Of a DNA stretch of 24,433 nt, positions 15,346-23,356 are shown piece after piece; the stretch's first letter is position 1, and each line of letters begins with the position of its first letter. Both the position numbers and the translations under genes were made by a program. The DNA lies in assembly GCA_030833685.1 (NCBI GenBank), contig JAURGS010000012.1:1-24433 (forward strand), given 5' to 3'. The notes under the pieces are model-generated. The model saw only the letters and a list, made by a program, of their open reading frames with translations. It ran no database searches and was not told the DNA's origin. Source of the stretch: Rhodoferax sp. (GTDB lineage Bacteria; Pseudomonadota; Gammaproteobacteria; Burkholderiales; Burkholderiaceae_C).

Positions 15346-16437
15346 TCAGGTGTCCTTGGAGACTCGGATGGTCGGAAACTTGCTGGAGAAATCCTTGTTC
15401 TTGGCAGCAATGCCTACCGCCACCTTCAGCGCCACCGCTTTGTACAGCGCCGCAACCTCCCCGTCTGGGTCTGACACCACCGTTGGCTGACCGCTGTCAG
15501 CCTGCACGCGAATCTGCATATTCAGCGGCAACGCACCGAGATAGCTCATGCCGTATTCGGCTGCCATCTTGCGCCCGCCATCAGCGCCAAAGATGTGCTC
15601 AATATGGCCGCACTGGCTGCAAATATGAACCGCCATGTTCTCCACAATGCCCAGAATCGGCACACCCACCTTCTCGAACATCTTGATACCTTTTTTGGCA
15701 TCCAGCAATGCGATATCTTGTGGAGTGGTCACCACCACCGAACCGGTCATTGGCACGCGCTGGCTCAAGGTTAGCTGGATATCACCCGTGCCTGGGGGCA
15801 TGTCGACGATCAAGTAGTCGAGTTCTTTCCAGTTGGTCTGGCGCAGCAGTTGCTCCAGGGCTTGGGTGGCCATCGGGCCGCGCCAGATCATGGCCTCATC
15901 CTGAGCGACCAGAAAACCAATGGACATGACCTGTACACCGTAATTTTCCAGCGGCTCCATGGTTTGGCCGTCCTCGCTTTCGGGCCGGCCATCAATGCCC
16001 ATCATGGTCGGCACGCTCGGGCCGTAGATGTCTGCATCCAGAATGCCGACCTGTGCGCCCTCAGCCGCCAGCGCCAAAGCCAGGTTGACCGCGGTGGTGC
16101 TTTTACCGACGCCACCCTTGCCCGAGGCAACCGCAATTACGTTTTTCACATTGGGCAGCAGTTGCACGCCGCGCTGGACTGCGTGGGCAGTGACCTTGCT
16201 CGACACATTAACCGAGACGTTGGCAGCGCCATCCAGGGCGCGAACAGCAGCAATGCAGGCCTTGCGGATCGCCGCAAACTGGCTCTTAGCCGGGTAGCCC
16301 AGCTCAATTTCGAACGACACGTCGCCGTCATTCACCGTCAGGTTTTTTAACGCCTTGGTCGAGACGAAATCTTTGCCGGTGTTGGGGTCCAGCACGGCCT
16401 TGAGTGCGTCCTGAACGGATTGCGAAGTGAGGGTCAT
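15346..16437 (-). CDS. apbC: Iron-sulfur cluster carrier ATPase Mrp/ApbC
   Basis: The protein has 363 residues. An N-terminal MIP18/DUF59-type domain (about 5-85) is followed by a P-loop NTPase with a deviant Walker A (GKGGVGKST, 106-114), DADIYGPS (134-141), VDMPPGTGD (211-219) and the cluster-binding pair Cys273-x2-Cys276 (HICSQCGH). Mrp/ApbC proteins bind and hand over [4Fe-4S] clusters in the cytoplasm. It is usually a housekeeping gene, often next to metG, as here (divergent). In this window it also heads the formate dehydrogenase run, with the DUF3305 gene following within about 11 bp. GGAGAA lies a few bases before the ATG at 16437. Co-regulation with the formate dehydrogenase genes is inferred from spacing only. 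Confidence 0.95.
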   Translation of the reverse strand: MTLTSQSVQDALKAVLDPNTGKDFVSTKALKNLTVNDGDVSFEIELGYPAKSQFAAIRKACIAAVRALDGAANVSVNVSSKVTAHAVQRGVQLLPNVKNVIAVASGKGGVGKSTTAVNLALALAAEGAQVGILDADIYGPSVPTMMGIDGRPESEDGQTMEPLENYGVQVMSIGFLVAQDEAMIWRGPMATQALEQLLRQTNWKELDYLIVDMPPGTGDIQLTLSQRVPMTGSVVVTTPQDIALLDAKKGIKMFEKVGVPILGIVENMAVHICSQCGHIEHIFGADGGRKMAAEYGMSYLGALPLNMQIRVQADSGQPTVVSDPDGEVAALYKAVALKVAVGIAAKNKDFSSKFPTIRVSKDT

Positions 16438-16738
16438 GGGGTTCTCCGAAAGACCGGTAGTCTATCCAAGCCAGGCGCTCAATTCAGCCCAAGCCCCTAA
16501 AAGTCCCCATCTGCCGACCACCAAAGCGCGCAGCCCGTGGGTGGTCAAGCCAGGCACACCGAGTGGGCCGTACCGGCGCAGGAATGCCGGCGCCGCCCAG
16601 TGCAGCCCTGCGCAAATAAGACGCGCACCCATCGAAGGAACCCAGGGCTGCACTCGCTTGACGAGCACACCTTGCTGCTTGCCCGCGCCTGGCGAGGCGC
16701 CACTTAAAATCCCCACCTTACGCCGTCTTGTACCCACC
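16438..16738. other. Divergent intergenic region between apbC and metG
   Basis: This 301-bp gap should carry promoters for both directions. On the apbC side the ribosome site GGAGAA is clear but no good -35/-10 pair was found. On the metG side there is a small hairpin TGGCGAGGCGCCA (16690-16702) directly before TTAAAATC (16704-16711). A reading frame running through it in phase with metG, and another on the minus strand, lack ribosome sites and known motifs and are not called. Confidence 0.6.
16703..16711 (+). promoter_or_regulatory. Putative -10-like element of metG (CTTAAAATC)
   Basis: TAAAAT at 16705-16710 lies 28 bp before the metG ATG and resembles a sigma-70 -10 box. No good -35 was found at 16-18 bp. 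The same nine bases occur before the DUF3460 gene. A five-bp-stem hairpin (16690-16702) sits just upstream. The call rests on pattern only. Confidence 0.3.
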
Positions 16739-18856
16739 ATGTCACGCCAACTCTTTGTTACCACCGCTCTGCCCTACGCCAATGGCAAATTCCATATTGG
16801 CCACATCATGGAGTACATCCAGGCCGATATCTGGGTGCGTTTTCAGCGCATGATGGGCAACTCGGTCGATTTTTGCTGCGCAGACGACACCCACGGCGCG
16901 CCAATCATGATTGCCGCCGAAAAAGCTGGTGTCACACCCCAGGCGTTCGTGGCGGACATCGCGGCAGGACGCAAGCCCTACCTGGATGGCTTTCACATCA
17001 GCTTTGACAACTGGCACAGCACAGACGCGCCGGAGAACCACGAACTGGCCCAGGCCATTTACCGTGACCTGCGAGACAACCCCGACGGCTCTCTAATCGA
17101 AAAGCGCACGATCGAGCAATTTTTCGACCCGCAAAAGTCGATGTTTTTGCCCGACCGATTCATCAAGGGCGAGTGCCCCAAATGCCATGCCAAGGATCAG
17201 TACGGGGACAACTGCGAAGTGTGCGGCGCAGTCTACGCTCCCACCGACCTGATCAACCCTTACTCCGCACTTTCTGGCGCCAAGCCCGAACTGCGTCAGT
17301 CAGAGCACTTTTTCTTCAAATTGTCTGATCCGCGATGCGTGTCATTTTTAAGCGAGTGGACCCAGGACGGCAAGCTGCAACCCGAGGTGGCCAACAAGAT
17401 CAAGGAGTGGTTCAGCGAGCGCAGCAACCCGGACGGCAGCACCAGCAACGGCTTGGGCGACTGGGACATCAGTCGGGACGCGCCCTACTTCGGCATCGAA
17501 ATTCCGGATGCGCCTGGCAAATACTTTTACGTCTGGCTGGACGCGCCCATTGGCTACCTGGCATCGCTGAAAAATTTGCTGAGCCGGCGCGGCGTAAATT
17601 TTGACGCCTACATGGCCAACCCCGCTTTGGAGCAGTACCACTTTATTGGCAAGGACATCGTCACTTTTCACACGCTGTTTTGGCCCGCCACCCTGCATTT
17701 CAGCGGCCGCAAGACGCCGAGCAACGTATTCGTGCATGGCTTTCTCACCGTCAACAACGGAGAGAAGATGAGCAAAAGCCGGGGCACTGGCCTGGACCCC
17801 TTGAAATACCTCAAACTAGGCATGAACCCAGAGTGGCTGCGCTACTACCTGGCCGCCAAGCTCTCTGCGCGCAACGAGGATATCGACTTCAACGCTGAAG
17901 ACTTCATGGCTCGCGTCAACAGCGACCTGATTGGAAAGTTCGTCAACATCGCATCGCGCGCCGCGGGCTTTTTGAGTAAACGCTTCGCAGGACAAATCGG
18001 CGTGGTATCGGAGGATGGTGCGGCTTTGCTGCACCAGCTGCGCGGCGAGCGCGCCCAGATTGAGCAGTTGTACGAGTCGCGTGAATTTGCCAAGGCGCTG
18101 CGTGAGACCATGCTACTGGCCGACCGGGTCAATGCCTACGTGGACGCCAACAAGCCCTGGGAGCTGGCCAAGCAGGCCGGCATGGAGGCAAGGCTGCAGG
18201 ATGTCTGCTCGGTCTGTATCAAGGCCTTTCGCATACTGACCTGTTACCTCAAACCCGTTCTACCCGAGCTGGCTTTGCAGGTCGAGCGCTTTCTGAATAT
18301 TGAGCCCTTGAACTTTGTCAACATCATGCAACCGCTGGCAGCCGGTCACGTGATTGGAAACTACCAGCATCTCATGCAAAGGGTAGACGTCAAGCAGCTC
18401 GACGCGTTGTTTGAAGCGCCAGACAGTGCCGCCACAAGTGCCGGTACAGGCCAGACCCCAACCAGCAACCCAGCGCCAGGTGGCGAGGCGATCGCTGCGA
18501 CGATCGGCATTGAAGACTTCGCCAAAATTGATTTACGCATTGCCAAAGTGGTGGCCTGTGAAGCGGTGCAAGGCTCAACCAAACTGCTGCGCTTAAGCCT
18601 GGATGTCGGCGAGCTCGATGACGCCGGCCAGCCCAGGCTGCGACAGGTGTTTTCTGGCATTGCCAGCATGTACCAACCAGAGGACTTGGTGGGCAAACTC
18701 ACGGTCGTCGTTGCCAACCTGGCACCACGCACCATGAAGTTTGGAGTATCCGAGGGCATGGTACTGGCCGCCAGCCACGCAGACGAAAAGAAAAATCCAG
18801 GAATTTACGTGCTTGAGCCCTTTGCGGGTGCGGTGCCCGGCTTGCGCATCCACTGA
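16739..18856 (+). CDS. metG: Methionyl-tRNA synthetase
   Basis: The protein has 705 residues from the ATG at 16739. The class I signature HIGH is at 19-22 in NGKFHIGHIMEY, the zinc knot uses Cys146/149/159/162 (CPKCHAKDQYGDNCEVCG), and KMSKS is at 343-347. The C-terminal part from about residue 590 (IGIEDFAKIDLRIAKVV) is the tRNA-binding OB-fold domain, joined by a Thr/Pro/Ala-rich linker. It charges tRNA-Met in the cytoplasm. An open frame extends 104 codons further upstream, but the protein there is unlike MetG and overlaps the apbC start, so this ATG is preferred even though no strong ribosome site is visible. It diverges from apbC, and the sulP gene follows 11 bp later. Confidence 0.97.
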   Translation: MSRQLFVTTALPYANGKFHIGHIMEYIQADIWVRFQRMMGNSVDFCCADDTHGAPIMIAAEKAGVTPQAFVADIAAGRKPYLDGFHISFDNWHSTDAPENHELAQAIYRDLRDNPDGSLIEKRTIEQFFDPQKSMFLPDRFIKGECPKCHAKDQYGDNCEVCGAVYAPTDLINPYSALSGAKPELRQSEHFFFKLSDPRCVSFLSEWTQDGKLQPEVANKIKEWFSERSNPDGSTSNGLGDWDISRDAPYFGIEIPDAPGKYFYVWLDAPIGYLASLKNLLSRRGVNFDAYMANPALEQYHFIGKDIVTFHTLFWPATLHFSGRKTPSNVFVHGFLTVNNGEKMSKSRGTGLDPLKYLKLGMNPEWLRYYLAAKLSARNEDIDFNAEDFMARVNSDLIGKFVNIASRAAGFLSKRFAGQIGVVSEDGAALLHQLRGERAQIEQLYESREFAKALRETMLLADRVNAYVDANKPWELAKQAGMEARLQDVCSVCIKAFRILTCYLKPVLPELALQVERFLNIEPLNFVNIMQPLAAGHVIGNYQHLMQRVDVKQLDALFEAPDSAATSAGTGQTPTSNPAPGGEAIAATIGIEDFAKIDLRIAKVVACEAVQGSTKLLRLSLDVGELDDAGQPRLRQVFSGIASMYQPEDLVGKLTVVVANLAPRTMKFGVSEGMVLAASHADEKKNPGIYVLEPFAGAVPGLRIH

Positions 18857-18867
18857 TTGCTCAGGCC

Positions 18868-20558
18868 ATGAAAACAGTCTGGTCTCCTTTTCGCCCTCGG
18901 CTTTTGGAGACCTGGCAACACTACAGTGCAGCGGATCTGGGTCGTGACATTGGCGCGGGCCTGACCGTCGCCATCGTCGCGCTGCCCCTGGCCATGGCCT
19001 TTGCCATCGCCTCAGGCCTGCAACCGCAAGCCGGCCTGTTCACAGCCATCATCGCTGGTTTTTTGATCTCTGCGCTGGGCGGCAGCCGGGTGCAGATTGG
19101 TGGTCCCGCTGGCGCCTTCATCGTGGTGGTCTACGGCATTGTGGAGCGCTACGGGCTGGCCAACCTGATTTTGGCCACCGCCATGTCTGGCTTACTCCTT
19201 TTTGCCCTGGGGTTTTTCCGCCTGGGTGGGCTGATTCGCTTCGTTCCTGTGGCCGTCGTGGTGGGGTTTACCAATGGGATCGCGGTGCTGATCATGGTGT
19301 CGCAGGTGCGCGATTTTCTTGGCCTTGCGCAGCGAATGCCTGCAGATTTTTTCGGCATGCTCTCAATCCTCGGCCAGCAGATTCATACCCTTCAGTGGCC
19401 CGCGCTCGCTCTGGGCTCTTGCACTTTGGGTCTCTTGATCATCTGGAACCGTTTGACGCCCCGCCTGGGCTCGAGCCGCAAGCGCCTGGTGGCGGCCTTG
19501 CCAGGATCGATGGTGGCTTTGATCGCAGCCACAGGCATCAGCTGGGGTTTATCCCTGCCCACCGAGACCATTGGCAGCCGCTTTGGGGGCATCCCCACCG
19601 CCTTGCCCAGCCTGCAATGGCCATCCTTCAGCTGGGAGAGCGCGCGTTTTTTAATCATGCCCACAATCACCCTGGCCCTGCTCGGCGCCATAGAGTCTTT
19701 GCTGTGTGCGCGCATTGCCGATAAGCTCAGCGGCGATCGGCATAACCCAAACCAGGAATTGATGGCCCAGGGTATCGCCAATTTTGTAACCCCGTTTTTC
19801 GGCGGCATGCCCGCCACCGGAACGGTAGCGCGAACGGTCACGAACATCCAAAGCGGCGCCAGATCACCCGTGGCAGGCATGTTGCATGCTTTGACCTTGC
19901 TGGTGATCGTTCTGGCAGCTGCCCTCTGGCTGCACATATTCCGCTGGCCGCGCTCGCTGGGATTCTGGTCTTCGTCGGCTGGAACATGGGCGACTGGCGA
20001 GCGTTCGCTCGGCTACGACTGTTTCCCATGCCTTACCGAGTCACTTTACTCTCGGTTTTTCTGCTTACCGTGATCTTCGATCTCACGGTTGCCGTGCAGA
20101 TTGGCCTCTTGGTGGCCTGCCTGACCCTGGTCTACCGGATGTCGAGCTTGAGCCGCAGCGAAGCAGTGACCCCCCAAAACCACCCCCTGCTTGAGGGACA
20201 AAGCGCGCGGGTCCAAGTCTGGCGGCTGCACGGCGCACTGTTTTTTGGCGCCGTGAAACTGATCGAAGATATCGAGCGCCAACAGGTCAGCCCACAGTTG
20301 GTGCTGGACTTGAAAAACGTGATCTACCTGGATGCGTCTGGAATTGATGCCCTGGACACCTTGGTGCAGTCATGCCAGAGTAAAAACATCCGCCTCATCA
20401 TCTGCGGACTGGCACACCAACCGCTAGAGATGGCACGGCGCACTGGTCTGCTCCAGCAAGTTCAGCAGTCGCTGATCCCCGATCTTCAAGCCGGCATTGA
20501 ACTAGCCCTGGACCACGAACCTGCCGTGCCGCCAGGGTCGCCCAAGGGTCAGCCTTAA
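18868..20558 (+). pseudogene. SulP-family anion transporter with STAS domain, broken by a single-base frameshift
   Basis: From the ATG at 18868 the frame encodes the SulP membrane domain (LGRDIGAGLTVAIVALPLAM, RVQIGGPAGAFIVVVYGI, GGMPATGTVARTVTNIQSGA). The sense is lost at about 19924, and this frame stops at 20073. Family sequence resumes one frame over: HIPLAALAGILVFVGWNMGD can be read from about 19935, then the last helices and a STAS domain (VWRLHGALFFGAVKLIED, LDASGIDALDTL) to the stop at 20558. Adding one C to the CCC run at 19922-19924 restores an unbroken protein of about 563 residues. SulP proteins carry sulfate or bicarbonate across the inner membrane. Both halves look well conserved, so either a very recent mutation or a sequencing error is likely. 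If real, the transporter lacks its last helices and STAS domain. Confidence 0.85.
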
Positions 20559-20562
20559 AATC
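20554..20562 (+). promoter_or_regulatory. Putative -10-like element before the DUF3460 gene (CTTAAAATC)
   Basis: This repeats exactly the nine bases found before metG. TAAAAT (20556-20561) overlaps the stop of the SulP gene and lies about 60 bp before the DUF3460 start. No clear -35 element was found. Confidence 0.25.
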
Positions 20563-20622
20563 GCGTAGAACCCGAGCCAATGCGCTCGACCTCTTGCACC
20601 GTATTGCACCCTGTTGCCTCGC

Positions 20623-20844
20623 ATGAACCTCTTTCGCCGCCCCGACTACCGCTCTGACGCCACCCAATTCATTGATCAACTCAAGGCCCAGCGCCCGCAA
20701 CTTGAAGCCAAGCAGCGTGAGGGTCGCTCCCTGTTGTGGGAAAAGTCAATTGACCGCTCGCTTGCAAGCGAGCTCAAGGCCGGGCAAATTGCCCAAAAGC
20801 CTTATGTCTACCAAACCAGTCCAAAAGAGCAAGCTGGTGACTGA
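20623..20844 (+). CDS. DUF3460 family protein
   Basis: The protein has 73 residues from the ATG at 20623. It begins FRRPDYRSDATQFIDQLK, then QREGRSLLWEKSIDRS and a C-terminal QKPYVYQTSPK. This is the pattern of DUF3460, a small betaproteobacterial family of unknown function, commonly found directly before scpA. It has no signal peptide or membrane helix and is rich in charged residues. The scpA start follows after 31 bp, so the two are probably cotranscribed. An in-frame TTG three codons upstream is a weaker start. Confidence 0.85.
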   Translation: MNLFRRPDYRSDATQFIDQLKAQRPQLEAKQREGRSLLWEKSIDRSLASELKAGQIAQKPYVYQTSPKEQAGD

Positions 20845-20875
20845 ACGCGCCACCGGCCAGGGCTGCTGATACCCC

Positions 20876-21709
20876 ATGTCCGAAGCGAGCGCATCTGACG
20901 CTGCGGCCACCATGCCACAGGTGGTGGATAACGTGGCCGTGGCTCGCCTGTACGGTGAGCCCTTGTTCTCATTGCCCACAGATCTTTACATCCCACCGGA
21001 CGCACTTGAGGTTTTCCTGGAGGCCTTTGAGGGCCCGCTCGATCTCTTGCTTTACCTGATTCGCAAGCAGAATTTCAATATTCTGGACATTCCCATGGCG
21101 GCCCTGACCCGCCAGTACCTCAGCTATGTTGACGAGATCCGCCACCGTAACCTCGAGCTGGCCGCTGAGTACCTGCTGATGGCGGCGATGCTCATTGAGA
21201 TCAAATCACGCATGCTGCTGCCGCCCAAGCGCACCGCAGCAGGCCAGGAGCCCGAGGACCCCCGCGCTGAGCTCGTGCGCCGCCTGCTCGAATACGAGCA
21301 GATGAAATTGGCAGCAGCCAGCCTGAACAATCTACCCCAGATCGGCAGAGATTTTGTCGTCGCGCAGGTCCAACGTTTGCAAGCTTCGCAGGTACGTTTG
21401 CCCGACGTCAGCGTAGAGGACCTGCAGCAGGCGCTGATGGGAATATTTCAGCGCGCGCGCCTGGTTCAGAAACACAAAATCTCGCGCGAGGAGCTCTCCG
21501 TGCGCGAGCACATGAGTCTGATGCTCAAGAGCCTGCAGGGGCGTCGCTTCGTCGAGTTTGAGGATTTATTCGATCCTCATCGGGGTGTGCCCGTACTGAT
21601 CGTCACCTTCATCGCGCTCTTAGAGCTGGCCAAGGAGTCGCTGATCGAGGTCACGCAGGCCGAGGCCTTCGCGCCGATCTACGTTCGCCTGGCCTACACG
21701 CCAACCTGA
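20876..21709 (+). CDS. scpA: Segregation and condensation protein A
   Basis: The protein has 277 residues, in the normal range for ScpA. The kleisin N-terminal block is FEGPLDLLLYLIRKQNFNIL (residues 52-71), followed by AALTRQYLSYVDEIRHRNLE and AAEYLLMAAMLIEIKSRMLL. The C-terminal winged-helix part has REHMSLMLKSLQGRRFVEFE and VTFIALLELAKESLIEVTQ. ScpA bridges Smc heads with ScpB in the condensin complex that organises the chromosome; smc and scpB are not in the window. About 40 N-terminal residues before the family core are less conserved. The nadB gene starts 16 bp after its stop. Confidence 0.95.
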   Translation: MSEASASDAAATMPQVVDNVAVARLYGEPLFSLPTDLYIPPDALEVFLEAFEGPLDLLLYLIRKQNFNILDIPMAALTRQYLSYVDEIRHRNLELAAEYLLMAAMLIEIKSRMLLPPKRTAAGQEPEDPRAELVRRLLEYEQMKLAAASLNNLPQIGRDFVVAQVQRLQASQVRLPDVSVEDLQQALMGIFQRARLVQKHKISREELSVREHMSLMLKSLQGRRFVEFEDLFDPHRGVPVLIVTFIALLELAKESLIEVTQAEAFAPIYVRLAYTPT

Positions 21710-21725
21710 GCGACTCACACGCCGC

Positions 21726-23327
21726 ATGAACACCACCGACACTGCGATCGCTGCGCCACCGACCCAACACTTCGACGTCCTGATCGTTGGCAGCGGGCTT
21801 GCCGGCCTGAGCGCTGCGCTGCTACTGGCACAGGACAAAAAGGTTGCCGTACTCACCAAACGCAGCGTGGGTGACGGCTCCAGCGGCTGGGCTCAGGGCG
21901 GCATCGCCGCAGTCTGGGACAAAAACGACAGCTTTGAGGCCCACGTCGACGACACCTTGGTGGCCGGTGCTGGCCTGTGCGATCTGCAGGCGACTCGCTT
22001 CGTGGTGGAGAACGCGCCAAGGGTGGTGGACTGGTTGCGCACTTTGGGTGTGCCTTTCTCAGAGGAGTCGGGCGATTTGCACCTGACCCGCGAAGGCGGC
22101 CACAGCGCACGACGTATTGTTCATGTTACCGACGCCACCGGCGCTGCGGTACAGGCGACATTGATCAAGAAGGTGAGCGAGGCCCCCAACATCACGCTGT
22201 TTGAAGATCACACGCTGGTCGACCTGATCACCTCGGACAAGCTCGGTGCGGGGGAGCGCCGTTGCTTGGGGCTGTACGCACTGGACGGGCAGAGCGCTCG
22301 GGTGATGACTTTCGAGGCCCCCCAGACGATATTGGCCACAGGGGGCGCTGGCAAGGTTTACCTCTACACCACCAACCCGGACACCGCTACGGGCGACGGC
22401 ATTGCAGCCGCCTGGCGCGCAGGTTGCCGGGTAGAGAACATGGAGTTCATCCAGTTCCATCCGACCTGTTTGTACCACCCGCATGCCAAGTCCTTCCTGA
22501 TTTCAGAGGCTGTTCGTGGCGAAGGCGGCCGGCTCTTGCTGCCCGACGGCAGCCGCTTCATGCCCCAGCATGATCGGCGCGAAGAGCTGGCGCCACGCGA
22601 TGTGGTGGCCCGGGCCATCGACTTCGAGATGAAAAAAGGCGGTTTTGACTGCGTGTATCTGGATATCTCGCATCAAAGCCAGGCTTTTTTACAAGAGCAC
22701 TTCCCCAATATCTATGCCCGTTGCCTGGAGCTGGGCATTGACATCGCCAAGCAAGCCATCCCGGTGGTGCCAGCGGCGCATTACACCTGCGGCGGCGTCA
22801 TGGCCGACCTGCAGGGACGAACCGACCTGCCCGGGCTTTATGCCATTGGCGAAACCGCCTGCAGCGGCTTGCACGGCGCCAATCGCCTGGCCAGTAATTC
22901 GCTGGTGGAATGTATGGTGTTCGCCCAAGCCTGCACCCAAGACATCTTGCGCGCGTCGACTTTGCCCGCCATGACATTGCCCGCCTGGGACGACAGCCGT
23001 GTTAGCGACCCGGACGAGTGTGTGGTGATCTCGCACAACTGGGACGAACTCAGGCGTTTTATGTGGGACTACGTAGGGATCGTGCGCACCAATAAACGCC
23101 TGGAGCGCGCCGCCCACCGCATTGCACTGCTACAGGATGAAATTCAAGAGTTCTACGCGAACTTTTCGGTCACCCGTGACTTGCTCGAATTGCGCAATCT
23201 GGTGCAAGTGGCTGAGCTCATCGTGCGCAGCGCGCAGTCGCGGCGCGAGAGTCGTGGCCTGCATTTCAGCCGGGACTTTCCTGACACGCTGCCACGCGCG
23301 GTGCCCTCGGTGCTCAGCCCACACTAA
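21726..23327 (+). CDS. nadB: L-aspartate oxidase
   Basis: The protein has 533 residues. The FAD-binding motif VLIVGSGLAGLSAALLLAQ lies at about 18-36, followed by SVGDGSSGWAQGGIAAVW, the HSARRIVHVTDATG substrate-loop region, EFIQFHPTCLY and AAHYTCGGVMAD with GLYAIGETACSGLHGANRLA. The C-terminal helical domain (WDYVGIVRTNKRLERA) is typical. NadB oxidises L-aspartate to iminoaspartate with FAD, the first step of de novo NAD synthesis, and NadA uses the product. No strong ribosome site is seen before the ATG, which lies 16 bp after scpA, so it is probably translated from the same message. It is convergent with nadA, 29 bp apart. Confidence 0.97.
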   Translation: MNTTDTAIAAPPTQHFDVLIVGSGLAGLSAALLLAQDKKVAVLTKRSVGDGSSGWAQGGIAAVWDKNDSFEAHVDDTLVAGAGLCDLQATRFVVENAPRVVDWLRTLGVPFSEESGDLHLTREGGHSARRIVHVTDATGAAVQATLIKKVSEAPNITLFEDHTLVDLITSDKLGAGERRCLGLYALDGQSARVMTFEAPQTILATGGAGKVYLYTTNPDTATGDGIAAAWRAGCRVENMEFIQFHPTCLYHPHAKSFLISEAVRGEGGRLLLPDGSRFMPQHDRREELAPRDVVARAIDFEMKKGGFDCVYLDISHQSQAFLQEHFPNIYARCLELGIDIAKQAIPVVPAAHYTCGGVMADLQGRTDLPGLYAIGETACSGLHGANRLASNSLVECMVFAQACTQDILRASTLPAMTLPAWDDSRVSDPDECVVISHNWDELRRFMWDYVGIVRTNKRLERAAHRIALLQDEIQEFYANFSVTRDLLELRNLVQVAELIVRSAQSRRESRGLHFSRDFPDTLPRAVPSVLSPH

Positions 23328-23356
23328 AGCGACATACGCGGCAAAACAACCGCTGA

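Noticed and set aside
16427..16738. A 104-codon in-frame extension upstream of metG
   Set aside because: It overlaps the apbC start on the other strand, has no MetG-like sequence and no ribosome site; MSRQLFVTTALPYANGKFH is the normal MetG N-terminus.
16462..16764. A minus-strand frame in the apbC-metG gap
   Set aside because: It has no ribosome site or recognisable motif and runs into the metG start. It is probably chance in GC-rich DNA.
19915..19935. Programmed ribosomal frameshifting in sulP
   Set aside because: No slippery heptamer or downstream structure is evident, and SulP proteins are not known to use it. A deletion or sequencing error is simpler.
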